Positions 27,939 through 36,306 of a stretch of DNA of 64,000 bases are shown here, in pieces. The position numbers and the translations under genes are program-made. The stretch lies in NCBI GenBank assembly GCA_052161605.1, contig CP197409.1. One strand, written 5' to 3'. Each line of letters opens with the position of its first letter. Within the stretch, counting starts at the first letter, position 1. This DNA is from JBKCUI01 sp052161605. Lineage in GTDB: Bacteria > Planctomycetota > Planctomycetia > Pirellulales > Pirellulaceae. Under the pieces are notes generated by a model. It did not search any database, was not told where the DNA came from, and worked only from the letters and a program-made list of their open reading frames with translations.

Positions 27939-28032
27939 CAGATGGCTCGAGAAACTGGGGTAAACCAAAAACGACCAACCTGCGATGATATAGCTTCATT
28001 ACATCTCTTCACCAAGGCAGGAGGCCGCAGTT

Positions 28033-29084
28033 ATGACGATCGCAAAGTCCAACAGTTCTGACAAGTCCCACACACCGCAAAACCCAAAAGATTTATTAGC
28101 AGAACTGACCAATTCTCACTCAAAATTGATTTCCCTGGTTCGCACGGCGGTCGCTGAGGAAAAGTCTTTTGATGAAATCGAACGGAAAACAAAGCAGGCC
28201 GTTTTGGAGATTGGCCGTCAAGCCATGGGTCTGTTCGTCTCGCTCCAAGGAGACGGAGATCTCGGTTCCGAGGTCGTATCGACTAATAAAAAGCCACTTT
28301 ATCGCTCCGAGGCTAAGTCGTTACCCCGAATCCGATCCATCTTTGGTGTTCACAGTTTCTGACAATACACATACGCCCCACAGGCCAAGAAACGCATCGA
28401 ACTACTGCCAATCAGCGCATGGATGTCACTTCTGGAAAACCAGTGGTCATTTTTCCTTCAAGAGTTCTCGCAAATGCTTGTACCAGTGCTTACACCGTTG
28501 ACCCACACCAGCGTACTGCCGAGGACGTAACAGATGCATTATTCCGGGAGGAGATCTTGGAGGAACCAATGACCACTCGCCCCGAACCAAAGAACAAAAA
28601 CACGACAGCTCATCTGCCTCTATCGGAGGACAACGGCGATGGGACAACTGTTGAAATCACGGCCATTACTGTGGGAGTTAGCTGGTTGGCTGAGCAGGTT
28701 GCAGCTAGGCGAAAGCCTGGTCAAAAGCTCCCTATTCTCCAAAATGGCCTTCGAGGCGAAAAGAAGAAAGAACTGGACAGGATATGTGGCTACTTGGAGC
28801 AGAACACAGATCGAATGCGGTATGATGTTTACTTGGCAGAGGGCTATCCGATAGCTTCGGGCGTGATAGAAGGAGCTTACTGTCACTTGGTAAAGGATCG
28901 GATGGAGCGAAGTGGCATGCGTTGGCAACTTAAGGATGCTCAGAGCATGCTTCACGTGCGAACCTTACACCAAAGCGATCACTTAAGATGCTTCTTGGAC
29001 GATCGCATAAAAACTGAGGTCGCAGCATTTCACCCGAATCGATCGCTACTAACCAACTACGAAACCATGGTACTAGCATGCTAA
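28033..29084 (+). pseudogene. ISKra4-family transposase, frameshifted and internally deleted
   Basis: The N-terminal part (28033-28362) carries the family signature IGRQAMGLFVSLQGDGDLG and ends FGVHSF. The family continuation (QYTYAPQAKKRIELLPISAW, then SLLENQWSFFLQEFSQ) is read in another frame from about 28370. The C-terminal part (28419-29084) has GVIEGAYCHLVKDRMERSGM then RWQLKDAQSMLHVRTL, the conserved transposase end. The central catalytic region is mostly missing. A single intact protein cannot be made, so the element is not autonomous. It lies wholly between the inverted repeats. Confidence 0.85.
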
Positions 29085-29088
29085 CGCA

Positions 29089-29107
29089 TCGGAATGCCGG
29101 TTACACC
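29089..29107 (-). repeat. Right terminal inverted repeat of the insertion sequence
   Basis: TCGGAATGCCGGTTACACC, matching 27920-27938 in inverse orientation at all 19 positions. Confidence 0.9.
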
Positions 29108-29573
29108 ATTCTGAACCTAAGGTGGAGTATCGGTAGTCAACGCGTACCAAGACTAACGCGATCGACGCCAGAGTCGTAGCCTGAACCCCTTGCAGAACCA
29201 ATTTCAGATAGGCTTACTTCGACTGAATTTTAGGGAAAAAACTGAAATGAATGCCGTTATGATCAAGAATCGGGCTTGATACGAAAATGGCTGTTAAGGG
29301 ACAAGTTAGTTAGTATCTGTCCCGAACCGTTTTTTTGGTTGAAAGTATCGTAAATTCAAAAAAAAGCTCCTCGAAGATTGGTAGTTGAAGCGATGTCGCG
29401 GTTGTTCGAAGGTCGGCTGGGAACGTTACCTTCAACTGACAATCCTTGGCCGCGACCTGCACACGCCCGGCCGCGTGCTGATCGCTTCAAACTTTGCTAA
29501 CTAAAACCAAGACCGCACCACCGATTCGCGGAATCAAGTTCTTTGCGGGACAGACGCTCGTTAGATGTTGCAG
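29108..29573. other. Gene-free spacer with nested inverted repeats
   Basis: No convincing gene. TCTGTCCCG (29316-29324) and CGGGACAGA (29546-29554) form 9-bp inverted ends 221 bp apart. Between them TTGAAGCGAT (29385-29394) and ATCGCTTCAA (29480-29489) form a second inverted pair. It may be a small non-autonomous element or a decayed insertion-sequence end. Confidence 0.4.
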
Positions 29574-30194
29574 CTACTGAATCTCGTTCCGGAAAGCTCG
29601 AATGAAAGTGGTTTCGCCAATGTTCAAACGCTGGTCTAGGAATCGATTGATGAGGTCGGCAGCGAGACCTGGTAGTTCCATGCTCGTGGAAATTGGTTCG
29701 TACCGGCCTTTTTGTAGTCGATAGAATTGCACCGACTTGCCGTCATGTCGCCAAACCTCTCGCACTTTCATGTCTGCGAACAGTTCTAACTTGTCAATTG
29801 CGGAGTTGGTCAGCTCTACCTCGACCACCAAGTCCGGTGCCGGATCAACTTCAAAATCAAGTTCCTCCTTCGCCAGCACTTGGTTTAAATTGGTGATGTA
29901 GTAAGACTCATCTGCTTCGTGGCCTTTCTTGATATCGCCACGTTTCACGGTGACCGAAGCAACACTAAGTATCTCGATGCCCCTGATCTCTGAATAGGTT
30001 TCGATCATGCGACCCATGAGACGGCCAAGGTGTTCATGTTTACGCCTAGGGCTCATCATTTCCAAAATTCCGCCACTGTAGGTCATACGCGGAATGCTGC
30101 CTCGACGCTCATCGGCCAGTGCGACAAATGTTTCCCAGCTGACATTCTCTATAACCATTCGCGTCTCGGGGGCTTCGTTGATGACGGCACTCAT
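29574..30194 (-). CDS. Uma2 family (DUF820) putative endonuclease
   Basis: 206 aa, full family length. Hallmarks are SWETFVALADERRGSIPRMT, YSGGILEMMSPRRKHEHLGR, HEADESYYITN and DPAPDLVVEVELTNSAIDKL, the last supplying the PD-(D/E)XK-like acidic residues, then FADMKVREVWRHDG. It differs strongly from the Uma2 copy at 2214, so it is a separate lineage and not a recent duplicate. It lies alone between the insertion-sequence region and the divergent antiporter operon. The in vivo role of these proteins is unknown. Confidence 0.9.
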   Translation of the reverse strand: MSAVINEAPETRMVIENVSWETFVALADERRGSIPRMTYSGGILEMMSPRRKHEHLGRLMGRMIETYSEIRGIEILSVASVTVKRGDIKKGHEADESYYITNLNQVLAKEELDFEVDPAPDLVVEVELTNSAIDKLELFADMKVREVWRHDGKSVQFYRLQKGRYEPISTSMELPGLAADLINRFLDQRLNIGETTFIRAFRNEIQ

Positions 30195-30480
30195 TGTTGG
30201 GAACTCCCTAAAAAATTCTGCTGCTGCTTGCTCTTAATTGTAACATGAGGTTGATGAAATCAACGGAATTCGTTGAGTGCGCCTAACTTTTGACCGTGGG
30301 GCGAGCTCCATCGCGAGAATTTCGCGAGGTCTTTAAGGCTCTATACGGGGATTTCGCCTTCTAGTTGCGGGCTTAGCGGCTTTGCGAGCTAGGGGGGAGG
30401 CGTTACACTCTAGCCCCGCATAGATCACCTAAATAGTATAGTCTGTCTCCGTTTTTTGACACGTCGTTGCAGATCAGCTC

Positions 30481-30957
30481 ATGAAGTACTCCATCGCACT
30501 CATCTCACTTTTGGCCGTCTTTTGGCTGACGTTGTCGGGGTACTTTTATGCATTCCTTTTGCTCTTAGGGGTGTTGTCTTGCCTCTTTGCGTTTTGGATC
30601 GCTAGACGGATGGATATCGTGGACAACGAAGGGGTCCCGGTTCAGATCGGGGGCGTGGCACTTATCAAGTACTTTTTTTGGCTGGTGAAGCAAATCGCGA
30701 TTTCGAACATGAACGTGATCAAGATCGTCATTAGCAAGAAACCAGAGGTTCGCCGTGCAATGTTCCAGGTTCCAGCGTCTCCTAAGTCATCCATCGGGCA
30801 AGTTATTATGGCAAACTCCATTACCTTAACTCCGGGGACGGTTACCACTAGTATTCAACCGGACTCGATGCAAATTCATGCTTTGGTCGATCCCGGGACA
30901 AATGATCCCACCATTCTTGAGATTGATCGGCGAGTTCGTGAGTTGGAGGGGCTCTAA
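30481..30957 (+). CDS. mnhE: Mrp/Mnh antiporter subunit E (MbhA-like)
   Basis: 158 aa. Two N-terminal membrane helices (ISLLAVFWLTLSGYFYAFLL then LLGVLSCLFAFWIA) precede a soluble domain with MANSITLTPGTVTTSIQPD and ALVDPG, the signature of MnhE/MrpE. It is a membrane subunit of a multi-subunit cation/proton antiporter. It is the first gene of a long plus-strand operon; the next ATG follows its TAA with no gap. About 285 bp of upstream DNA should hold the operon promoter, though I could not identify convincing -35/-10 boxes. Confidence 0.93.
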   Translation: MKYSIALISLLAVFWLTLSGYFYAFLLLLGVLSCLFAFWIARRMDIVDNEGVPVQIGGVALIKYFFWLVKQIAISNMNVIKIVISKKPEVRRAMFQVPASPKSSIGQVIMANSITLTPGTVTTSIQPDSMQIHALVDPGTNDPTILEIDRRVRELEGL

Positions 30958-31260
30958 ATGTCCGAATGGCGCGAGTTACTTTGGAGTTCCGGGCTGATTG
31001 CAGTCGCACTAAGCGTTCTTGTGACGCTAACGTTCGCCTTTATGCGGTCGCGGTTAGGGCCAACGGTCTTTGATCGGATCGTGGCTTTAAACATGTTCGG
31101 TACCAAGACGGTATTGTTGATTTGTGTCATCGCATTTTGGTCGGATCGAACTGACTTTTTGGATCTAGCATTGATCTTCAGTTTGATGAATTTCATCGGA
31201 ATGGTGGCGGTATTGCGATTCACTACGGTTGGCGATTTTAAGGGAGACCAGCTGCAATGA
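30958..31260 (+). CDS. mnhF: Mrp/Mnh antiporter subunit F (MbhB-like)
   Basis: 100 aa with three membrane helices. The segment RLGPTVFDRIVALNMFGTKT is the conserved MnhF/MrpF motif (GPTxxDRxxAxN), followed by FLDLALIFSLMNFIGMVAVL. It starts directly after the mnhE stop, and its stop overlaps the mnhG start by 4 bp, so the three subunits are translationally linked as in canonical Mrp operons. Confidence 0.93.
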   Translation: MSEWRELLWSSGLIAVALSVLVTLTFAFMRSRLGPTVFDRIVALNMFGTKTVLLICVIAFWSDRTDFLDLALIFSLMNFIGMVAVLRFTTVGDFKGDQLQ

Positions 31261-31595
31261 TAATGGAACTTTTGAGCTGGATCGTCGTTATCATCGCCTC
31301 GATATGCATCTTGGGCGGAGCGTTCTGTTCTGTTGTCGGCGGACTTGGGATTGTTCGTTTACCCGATTTCTATTCGCGTCTTCACAGTGGTGGGGTCACC
31401 GATACGGCGGGCGCGGGGCTCATTCTGTTGGGATTGATGATCTATTCGGGATTCAATCTGGTGACGGTCAAGCTATTGATGATTCTGTTTTTCTTTCTGA
31501 TCACAAGTCCGAGTGCGTGCCATGCCTTAGCAAAAGCTGCGATGCGACAAGGAGTGGAACCTGAGCTTGACAAGCCGTCTGGGACTGAGACTTAG
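31257..31595 (+). CDS. mnhG: Mrp/Mnh antiporter subunit G (MbhC-like)
   Basis: 112 aa. Three membrane helices with the family core GGLGIVRLPDFYSRLHSGGV then TDTAGAGLILLGLMI, and SPSACHALAKAA near the C-terminus, all typical of MnhG/MrpG. It overlaps the mnhF stop by ATGA. It is followed by an 86-bp gap before the fusion gene; that gap holds a 27-codon open frame. Confidence 0.93.
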   Translation: MIMELLSWIVVIIASICILGGAFCSVVGGLGIVRLPDFYSRLHSGGVTDTAGAGLILLGLMIYSGFNLVTVKLLMILFFFLITSPSACHALAKAAMRQGVEPELDKPSGTET

Positions 31596-31679
31596 ATGGA
31601 AACAACTACAACAATGAAACTCTTCGGCTGCTCGTGGCTTCTTTTGAGATGCGGGCAATTCCATGGTGGTGCTAACTAA
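31596..31679 (+). CDS. Possible 27-aa microprotein in the antiporter operon
   Basis: An ATG directly abuts the mnhG stop and the frame ends 2 bp before the next gene. The deduced peptide begins METTTTMKLFGCSWLLLRC and ends with Gly-Ala-Asn; it is short, with a weakly hydrophobic centre and two Cys. The exact packing suggests it could be translated, but a chance frame or a remnant of a longer gene is equally possible. I know no matching family. Confidence 0.25.
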   Translation: METTTTMKLFGCSWLLLRCGQFHGGAN

Positions 31680-31681
31680 AG

Positions 31682-32698
31682 ATGGACATAGTACGTTTCG
31701 GAATACTTGGGTTGCTTATGGTGACCGCAGTCATGGTGGCGAGACAGCGCAACCTGTGGGCTGCGATCATGGCGAGCGGAATCTTTAGTTTCCTAGGTGC
31801 AAGCTGGATGATGCTGTTGGATGCGCCGGATGTTTCCTTTACGGAAGCTGCCGTGGGAGCAGGGATCTCAACGGTTCTAATGTTGAGCACGCTGGCCCTC
31901 GTTGGCAAGCAAGAGGTGGCAGGCAAAGTGAAACCGCTTCCACTTATCACCGTTACGCTCACAGGTTTGGCCTTGATTTACGGTACGCTTGACATGCCGC
32001 TGTATGGAGATCCCAATGCACCGATCCATCTGTACCCCAGTCCTGGTTACGTTGAGAAATCCATGCACGATATGCATGGGCTACCCAACGTCGTGACCTC
32101 CGTTCTAGGAAGCTACCGAGCGTTTGATACGTTGGGGGAAACCATGGTGGTTTTCACCGCTGGCATTGCAGCTTTGTTGATTTTGCTGAGCGATCCCAAA
32201 ACACCACCTCCCACTCTGAGCGATGGAGCGGTCCCGGTCGAGCAAGCGCGATTACGGATGAGCGACTTTCTTATCATTCGAGTTGTCAGCAAGATGCTGA
32301 TACCTTTCATCATCTTGTTCGGACTTTACGTTCAGTTTCATGGCGACTACGGTCCAGGCGGTGGTTTCCAAGCGGGGGTGATTATTGCTGCCGCGTTCAT
32401 CCTCTACGGATTGGTGTACGGTCTCGACGCGACGCAGCGTGTCGCACCGAAGGGTGTTGTTGAGAAACTGTTAGCTTTGGGGTTGATGATGTATGCGGGG
32501 ACTGGTTTTCTGACGTTGTTGATGGGAGGAAAGTATCTCGAATACAACGTTCTTGAACATCACTGGCTCGAAAAGTACCACGTCCCTAGTGGGCAACATC
32601 TGGGGATTTTTTTAATCGAACTCGGAGTCGGTTTGACGGTTACATCGGTCATGATCACGATTTATTACGCGTTTGCAGGTAGGCGACCCGCTGTATGA
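31682..32698 (+). CDS. Fusion of MbhD (DUF4040), MbhE-like and MnhB domains
   Basis: 338 aa. Residues 1-80 carry the MbhD/DUF4040 signature (DAPDVSFTEAAVGAGIST). Residues about 120-170 carry the MbhE-like NVVTSVLGSYRAFDTLGET. From about 195 onward it is MnhB/MrpB (FLIIRVVSKMLIPFIILFGL; then HGDYGPGGGFQAGVIIAAAF). In Mrp operons the first two domains form the C-terminus of MrpA; in Mbh hydrogenases they are separate MbhD and MbhE proteins followed by MbhF. Here all three are in one chain. It probably forms the lateral ion-path part of the complex. The stop overlaps mnhC by ATGA. Confidence 0.9.
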   Translation: MDIVRFGILGLLMVTAVMVARQRNLWAAIMASGIFSFLGASWMMLLDAPDVSFTEAAVGAGISTVLMLSTLALVGKQEVAGKVKPLPLITVTLTGLALIYGTLDMPLYGDPNAPIHLYPSPGYVEKSMHDMHGLPNVVTSVLGSYRAFDTLGETMVVFTAGIAALLILLSDPKTPPPTLSDGAVPVEQARLRMSDFLIIRVVSKMLIPFIILFGLYVQFHGDYGPGGGFQAGVIIAAAFILYGLVYGLDATQRVAPKGVVEKLLALGLMMYAGTGFLTLLMGGKYLEYNVLEHHWLEKYHVPSGQHLGIFLIELGVGLTVTSVMITIYYAFAGRRPAV

Positions 32699-33204
32699 GT
32701 ACCGCTCAACTTTTCGGTTTATTCAACTATTGGGTGTTCGTCTTTCTGATGATGCTGGGCTTTTACATGGTGATCGCGCGCCACAACTTCATCAAGAAGA
32801 TCATCGGCGTGAACATCTTTCAGATCGCAGTCATCTTGATGTACATCACCATGGGCAAGGTGGATGGCGGAACGGCCCCGATCGTGAAAGCAGAGATCGC
32901 AAAACACTTCGAACATCACGATGACCACCATCCGAATGATACGCATGACGATGATGGCGCTAGTGATGAAACCGCCGAAGTAACCACAAAGGAAGTCAAG
33001 CCCGCTTTCGTCGACACGACCGTCTATTCGCACCCACTGCCGAGCGTTTTGATGCTGACCGCGATCGTGGTCGGCGTGGGAACAACTGCCGTCGCCTTAT
33101 CTTTGATTGTTCGAATTCGGGAGGATTATGGAACCATTGAAGAGGATGAAGCGTTAGCCATGGATATGGCCATGGAAAAGGCGATGGATAGGAGTGAAGC
33201 GTAA
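32695..33204 (+). CDS. mnhC: Mrp/Mnh antiporter subunit C with His/Asp-rich insertion
   Basis: 169 aa, NuoK-like with three membrane helices (NYWVFVFLMMLGFYMVIARH; KIIGVNIFQIAVILMYITMG; VLMLTAIVVGVGTTAVALSL). Between helices 2 and 3 lies an insertion of about 40 residues rich in His and acids (KHFEHHDDHHPNDTHDDDG), absent from standard MnhC. By NuoK topology this loop should face the periplasm, where it might bind metal. A long acidic C-terminal tail (EEDEALAMDMAMEKAMDRSE) is also unusual. It is coupled by overlaps on both sides. Confidence 0.92.
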   Translation: MSTAQLFGLFNYWVFVFLMMLGFYMVIARHNFIKKIIGVNIFQIAVILMYITMGKVDGGTAPIVKAEIAKHFEHHDDHHPNDTHDDDGASDETAEVTTKEVKPAFVDTTVYSHPLPSVLMLTAIVVGVGTTAVALSLIVRIREDYGTIEEDEALAMDMAMEKAMDRSEA

Positions 33205-34715
33205 TGGAACATTTGCCTATCCTACTCGTTGCGATACCCATGATGGCAGCACCTGCGTGCTTGCTACTAGGGCATCGACGGTTGGTCTATATTTTCACCT
33301 TACTCATTACATGGATAACCTTTGCCAACTCCTTGATGTTGCTGAGCAAGGTTCTCGACTCGGGTAAAATCAATTACCAGATCGGTGCTTGGGCCCCTCC
33401 TTACGGTATCGAGTTTGTGGCAGATCACCTGAGTGCGTTTGTCGCGATGTTCGTTTCTGGGATGGGGGCGATCGTGCTGGCGTATGCTCCTAGATTGGTT
33501 GAGGTGGAGATACCTGCTTCCCGGCAGCATTATTTTTGTAGTTTGTATCTGACTTGCTTAACAGGCTTGTTGGGGATCACACTGACGGGTGACTTGTTCA
33601 ACGTCTTCGTGTTTTTGGAGATCTCTTCTCTATCGACTTATGCATTGATCAGCTTGGGCAAGGATCGGCGGGCCGTCTTGGCATCGCTGCAATACTTGTT
33701 CATTGGAACGATTGGTGCCACGTTCTTTTTGATCGGGGTGGGCTTGCTGTACCAAGTGACAGGTTGCTTGAACATGCATGACCTAGCTGGCCGATTAGTA
33801 GAGCTGGAGACGGTCAATGCACAAGGCGTTATTTTACTTCCATCGACTCGCACGCTCCGGGTCGCGTTGGCATTTATGACGGTCGGCTTGGCGGTGAAGA
33901 TGGCGGTCTTTCCGGTCCACAAGTGGCTTCCGAATGCCTACACTTATGCGCCAAATGTGGTGACCTGCTTTTTGGCTGCTACGGCTAGCAAAGTGGCCGT
34001 TTACGCATTGATTCGTTTGATCTTTGGCGTATTCACGATGGAATTTTCGTTCGATCTTTTGCCAATGAGGTACGAGCTGATTCTGCTATCGTTTTTCGGA
34101 ATTTTTGCGGCATCTCTAACAGCGATTCTACAGAACGATGTCAAGAAGATTCTCGCCTACTCCAGTGTCGCCCAGTTGGGTTACATGGTTTTAGGGGTCA
34201 ATCTGATCAATGTGATGGGGCTCAGCGGTGCGATTGTGCACATGTTTAATCATGCTGTGATTAAGGCCGCTTTGTTCATGGTCGTTGGCTGCATGGCTTA
34301 TCGATTAGGATCGGTTCAGCTCGATGATTGGAAGGGAGCGGGTAAAACGTTGCCATGGACTTCCTTTGCCTGGGTGCTTGCGGGATTGGGATTGATCGGA
34401 GTTCCACTCACGGCTGGCTTTATCAGCAAATGGGCATTGTTGCTGGCACTCGCACAGGAAGAAAAATGGATACTTTCCGGTGCCATGGTAATCAGCTCCA
34501 TCCTGGCGGTTATCTATGTTTGGAGGGTTGTCGAAGTGTTGTACTTTAGCGAACCCAGCGAAAAGGCTAGTCAGGCCAAAGAAGCACCGCTGTCAATGCT
34601 ATTTCCCACGTATGCCTTGATCGTGGTGATGTTCGTCTTCGGATGTTGGACCGATTACTCCTTTGGGATCGCACAGCAAGCCGCAACCCAATTGTTGGAG
34701 GTAGCTGCGAAATGA
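33204..34715 (+). CDS. mnhD: Mrp/Mnh antiporter subunit D (MbhH-like), first antiporter-like subunit
   Basis: 503 aa, about 14 membrane helices. The proton-channel residues of the ND2/4/5 family are in place: Glu in VFVFLEISSLSTYALISLG and Lys in KMAVFPVHKWLPNAYTYAPN, followed by VKKILAYSSVAQLGYMVLG and HMFNHAVIKAALFMVVG. It exchanges Na+ or K+ for protons, or conducts protons, as a part of the membrane complex. The start shares one base with the mnhC stop, and the stop overlaps the next gene (ATGA). Confidence 0.92.
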   Translation: MEHLPILLVAIPMMAAPACLLLGHRRLVYIFTLLITWITFANSLMLLSKVLDSGKINYQIGAWAPPYGIEFVADHLSAFVAMFVSGMGAIVLAYAPRLVEVEIPASRQHYFCSLYLTCLTGLLGITLTGDLFNVFVFLEISSLSTYALISLGKDRRAVLASLQYLFIGTIGATFFLIGVGLLYQVTGCLNMHDLAGRLVELETVNAQGVILLPSTRTLRVALAFMTVGLAVKMAVFPVHKWLPNAYTYAPNVVTCFLAATASKVAVYALIRLIFGVFTMEFSFDLLPMRYELILLSFFGIFAASLTAILQNDVKKILAYSSVAQLGYMVLGVNLINVMGLSGAIVHMFNHAVIKAALFMVVGCMAYRLGSVQLDDWKGAGKTLPWTSFAWVLAGLGLIGVPLTAGFISKWALLLALAQEEKWILSGAMVISSILAVIYVWRVVEVLYFSEPSEKASQAKEAPLSMLFPTYALIVVMFVFGCWTDYSFGIAQQAATQLLEVAAK

Positions 34716-36292
34716 CCAATGATCAACTACTGATAGTCTCCCTGGCGTTACCGCTTATCGTTCTGCTGTTCAATTTTCTATTTGGTTTCAAAGCGAATTT
34801 GCGAGATGGAACGACAGTCGTATTGGCGTGTGTCTTGTTCGGTATCAATATCAAGCTCGCGACTCAGGTTTTTGGCGGAGAGTTGGTTGCTTGGGAAGGA
34901 TGGGAGGTGATGCCGGGCTTTCGTATCGCCTTTTCCATTGAACCGCTCGGGATGTTATTCGCACTGGTGGCATCGGGGTTGTGGATTTTGACCACCATCT
35001 ATGCTGTAGGTTACATGCGTTCCCATCATGAAGCGAACCAAACACGTTTCTTCGGATGCTTTGCGTTAGCAATATTCGCGGCAACAGCTGCGGCGTATTC
35101 CAAAAATTTGTTCACACTGTTCATAGCTTACGAGCTGATGACCGTTTCGACCTATCCACTCGTGACCCACCATGGCACGACCGAGGCTCGCAACGGTGGT
35201 CGGGTATACATGGGAATCCTTTTCACGACCTCGATTGGTTTTTTGCTGCTAGCTTTGGCCTGGACGCAACAGATCGCCGGTACTTTGGATTTCCGGGTTG
35301 GTGGTATTCTTGCGGATGCCTATGAATCGGGACGAGTGTCGGGTACAAAGCTAACGATACTTTTGGCTTTGTACGCGTTCGGAATAGGCAAAGCGGCCTT
35401 GATGCCGATCCATAGATGGTTGCCAGCAGCGATGGTTGCGCCGACACCGGTGAGTGCTTTGTTGCATGCGGTCGCGGTGGTGAAGGTTGGTGTGTTTTTC
35501 GTTATGAAGGTAGCGGTATTCGTCTTCGGGATGGATCTGCTGCGCCAAACGGAGGTTAGCGTTTGGCTTTGCTATGCTGCGGGAATATCTCTATTGCTGG
35601 CCTCGATTGTCGCCATGACCAAGGACAATTTAAAGGCGAGACTCGCTTATTCGACAGTTGGCCAATTGTCCTACATTACTTTGGGGGCTGCGTTAGCGAC
35701 ACCCAACAGTGTGATAGGAGGCGGCATGCACATCGCCATGCACGCGGTAGGCAAGATAACTTTGTTCTTCTGTGCAGGTGCGATCTATGTTGCCACACAC
35801 AAGAAATATATCAGTGAGATGCGTGGGCTCGGGAGGCAGATGCCATTCACTTTTGGTGCTTTTCTCGTTGCGTCGCTTTGCATCATAGGTTTGCCACCGG
35901 GCGGTGGTGCATGGAGCAAATGGTTCTTGGCGACGGGGACGGTGGAGCGAGCCATGGAGAATGGCCAATCGCATTTCTACTTTTTGACCGCTGCCTTAAT
36001 GATCAGTTCCTTGTTGAACATCGCCTACCTCATCCCGATTCCCATGTTGGCCTTTCTCAACATACCAGAAAAGGATGGCGATTCTGAACAGGACAGCCAT
36101 AGCGAGAGCAGCGAGGAATCCCACGGTCATGGTCACAGCGATGAACATGGCAATGGACATCACAAAGCATCCGGAGGCGAAGCTCCTCTGGCGTGTGTGA
36201 TTCCACTTTGCTGCACAGCCTTGATCAGCGTCATTTTATTTTTCACTGCTGGATGGATCTACGATGTCCTACTGCCAATCACTAAAAGCTAG
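34712..36292 (+). CDS. Second antiporter-like (ND4/ND5-type) subunit with His-rich loop
   Basis: 526 aa from ATG 34712. Family motifs are FIAYELMTVSTYPLVTHHG (Glu), KAALMPIHRWLPAAMVAPTP (Lys and HRWLP), and ARLAYSTVGQLSYITLG. It lacks the MbhD/MbhE tail that would make it a full MrpA. Before the last helix (about residues 455-490) an insertion rich in Ser, Glu and His (including HGHGHSDEHGNGHH) is unusual for the family. It probably forms a second ion or proton channel beside subunit D. Which Mrp name (A or D) fits is ambiguous. Confidence 0.88.
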   Translation: MTNDQLLIVSLALPLIVLLFNFLFGFKANLRDGTTVVLACVLFGINIKLATQVFGGELVAWEGWEVMPGFRIAFSIEPLGMLFALVASGLWILTTIYAVGYMRSHHEANQTRFFGCFALAIFAATAAAYSKNLFTLFIAYELMTVSTYPLVTHHGTTEARNGGRVYMGILFTTSIGFLLLALAWTQQIAGTLDFRVGGILADAYESGRVSGTKLTILLALYAFGIGKAALMPIHRWLPAAMVAPTPVSALLHAVAVVKVGVFFVMKVAVFVFGMDLLRQTEVSVWLCYAAGISLLLASIVAMTKDNLKARLAYSTVGQLSYITLGAALATPNSVIGGGMHIAMHAVGKITLFFCAGAIYVATHKKYISEMRGLGRQMPFTFGAFLVASLCIIGLPPGGGAWSKWFLATGTVERAMENGQSHFYFLTAALMISSLLNIAYLIPIPMLAFLNIPEKDGDSEQDSHSESSEESHGHGHSDEHGNGHHKASGGEAPLACVIPLCCTALISVILFFTAGWIYDVLLPITKS

Positions 36293-36306
36293 CCGAATTA
36301 GTTTCC

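Larger units (their letters stand above)
27920..29107 (+). mobile_element. Degenerate ISKra4-type insertion sequence
   Basis: 1188 bp bounded by perfect 19-bp terminal inverted repeats. It contains a broken ISKra4-family transposase, shorter than intact members because the middle is lost. No clear target-site duplication flanks it (left aagtgacgg, right attctgaac), which fits an old or rearranged insertion. Its left end is 53 bp from the preferred start of the giant ATPase-helicase gene, so it may have replaced or altered that gene's promoter. Confidence 0.85.

Noticed and set aside
27868..27999. 44-residue extension of the ATPase-helicase
   Set aside because: It runs across the terminal repeat of the insertion sequence, so it is read-through, not conserved protein.
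29396..29500. Small gene MSRLFEGRLGTLPSTDNPWP
   Set aside because: The frame is about 35 codons, lies inside the inverted repeats and matches nothing I recognise.
34712..36292. Calling the second antiporter-like subunit MrpA
   Set aside because: It lacks the MbhD/MbhE tail that defines full MrpA; those domains are in the upstream fusion gene.
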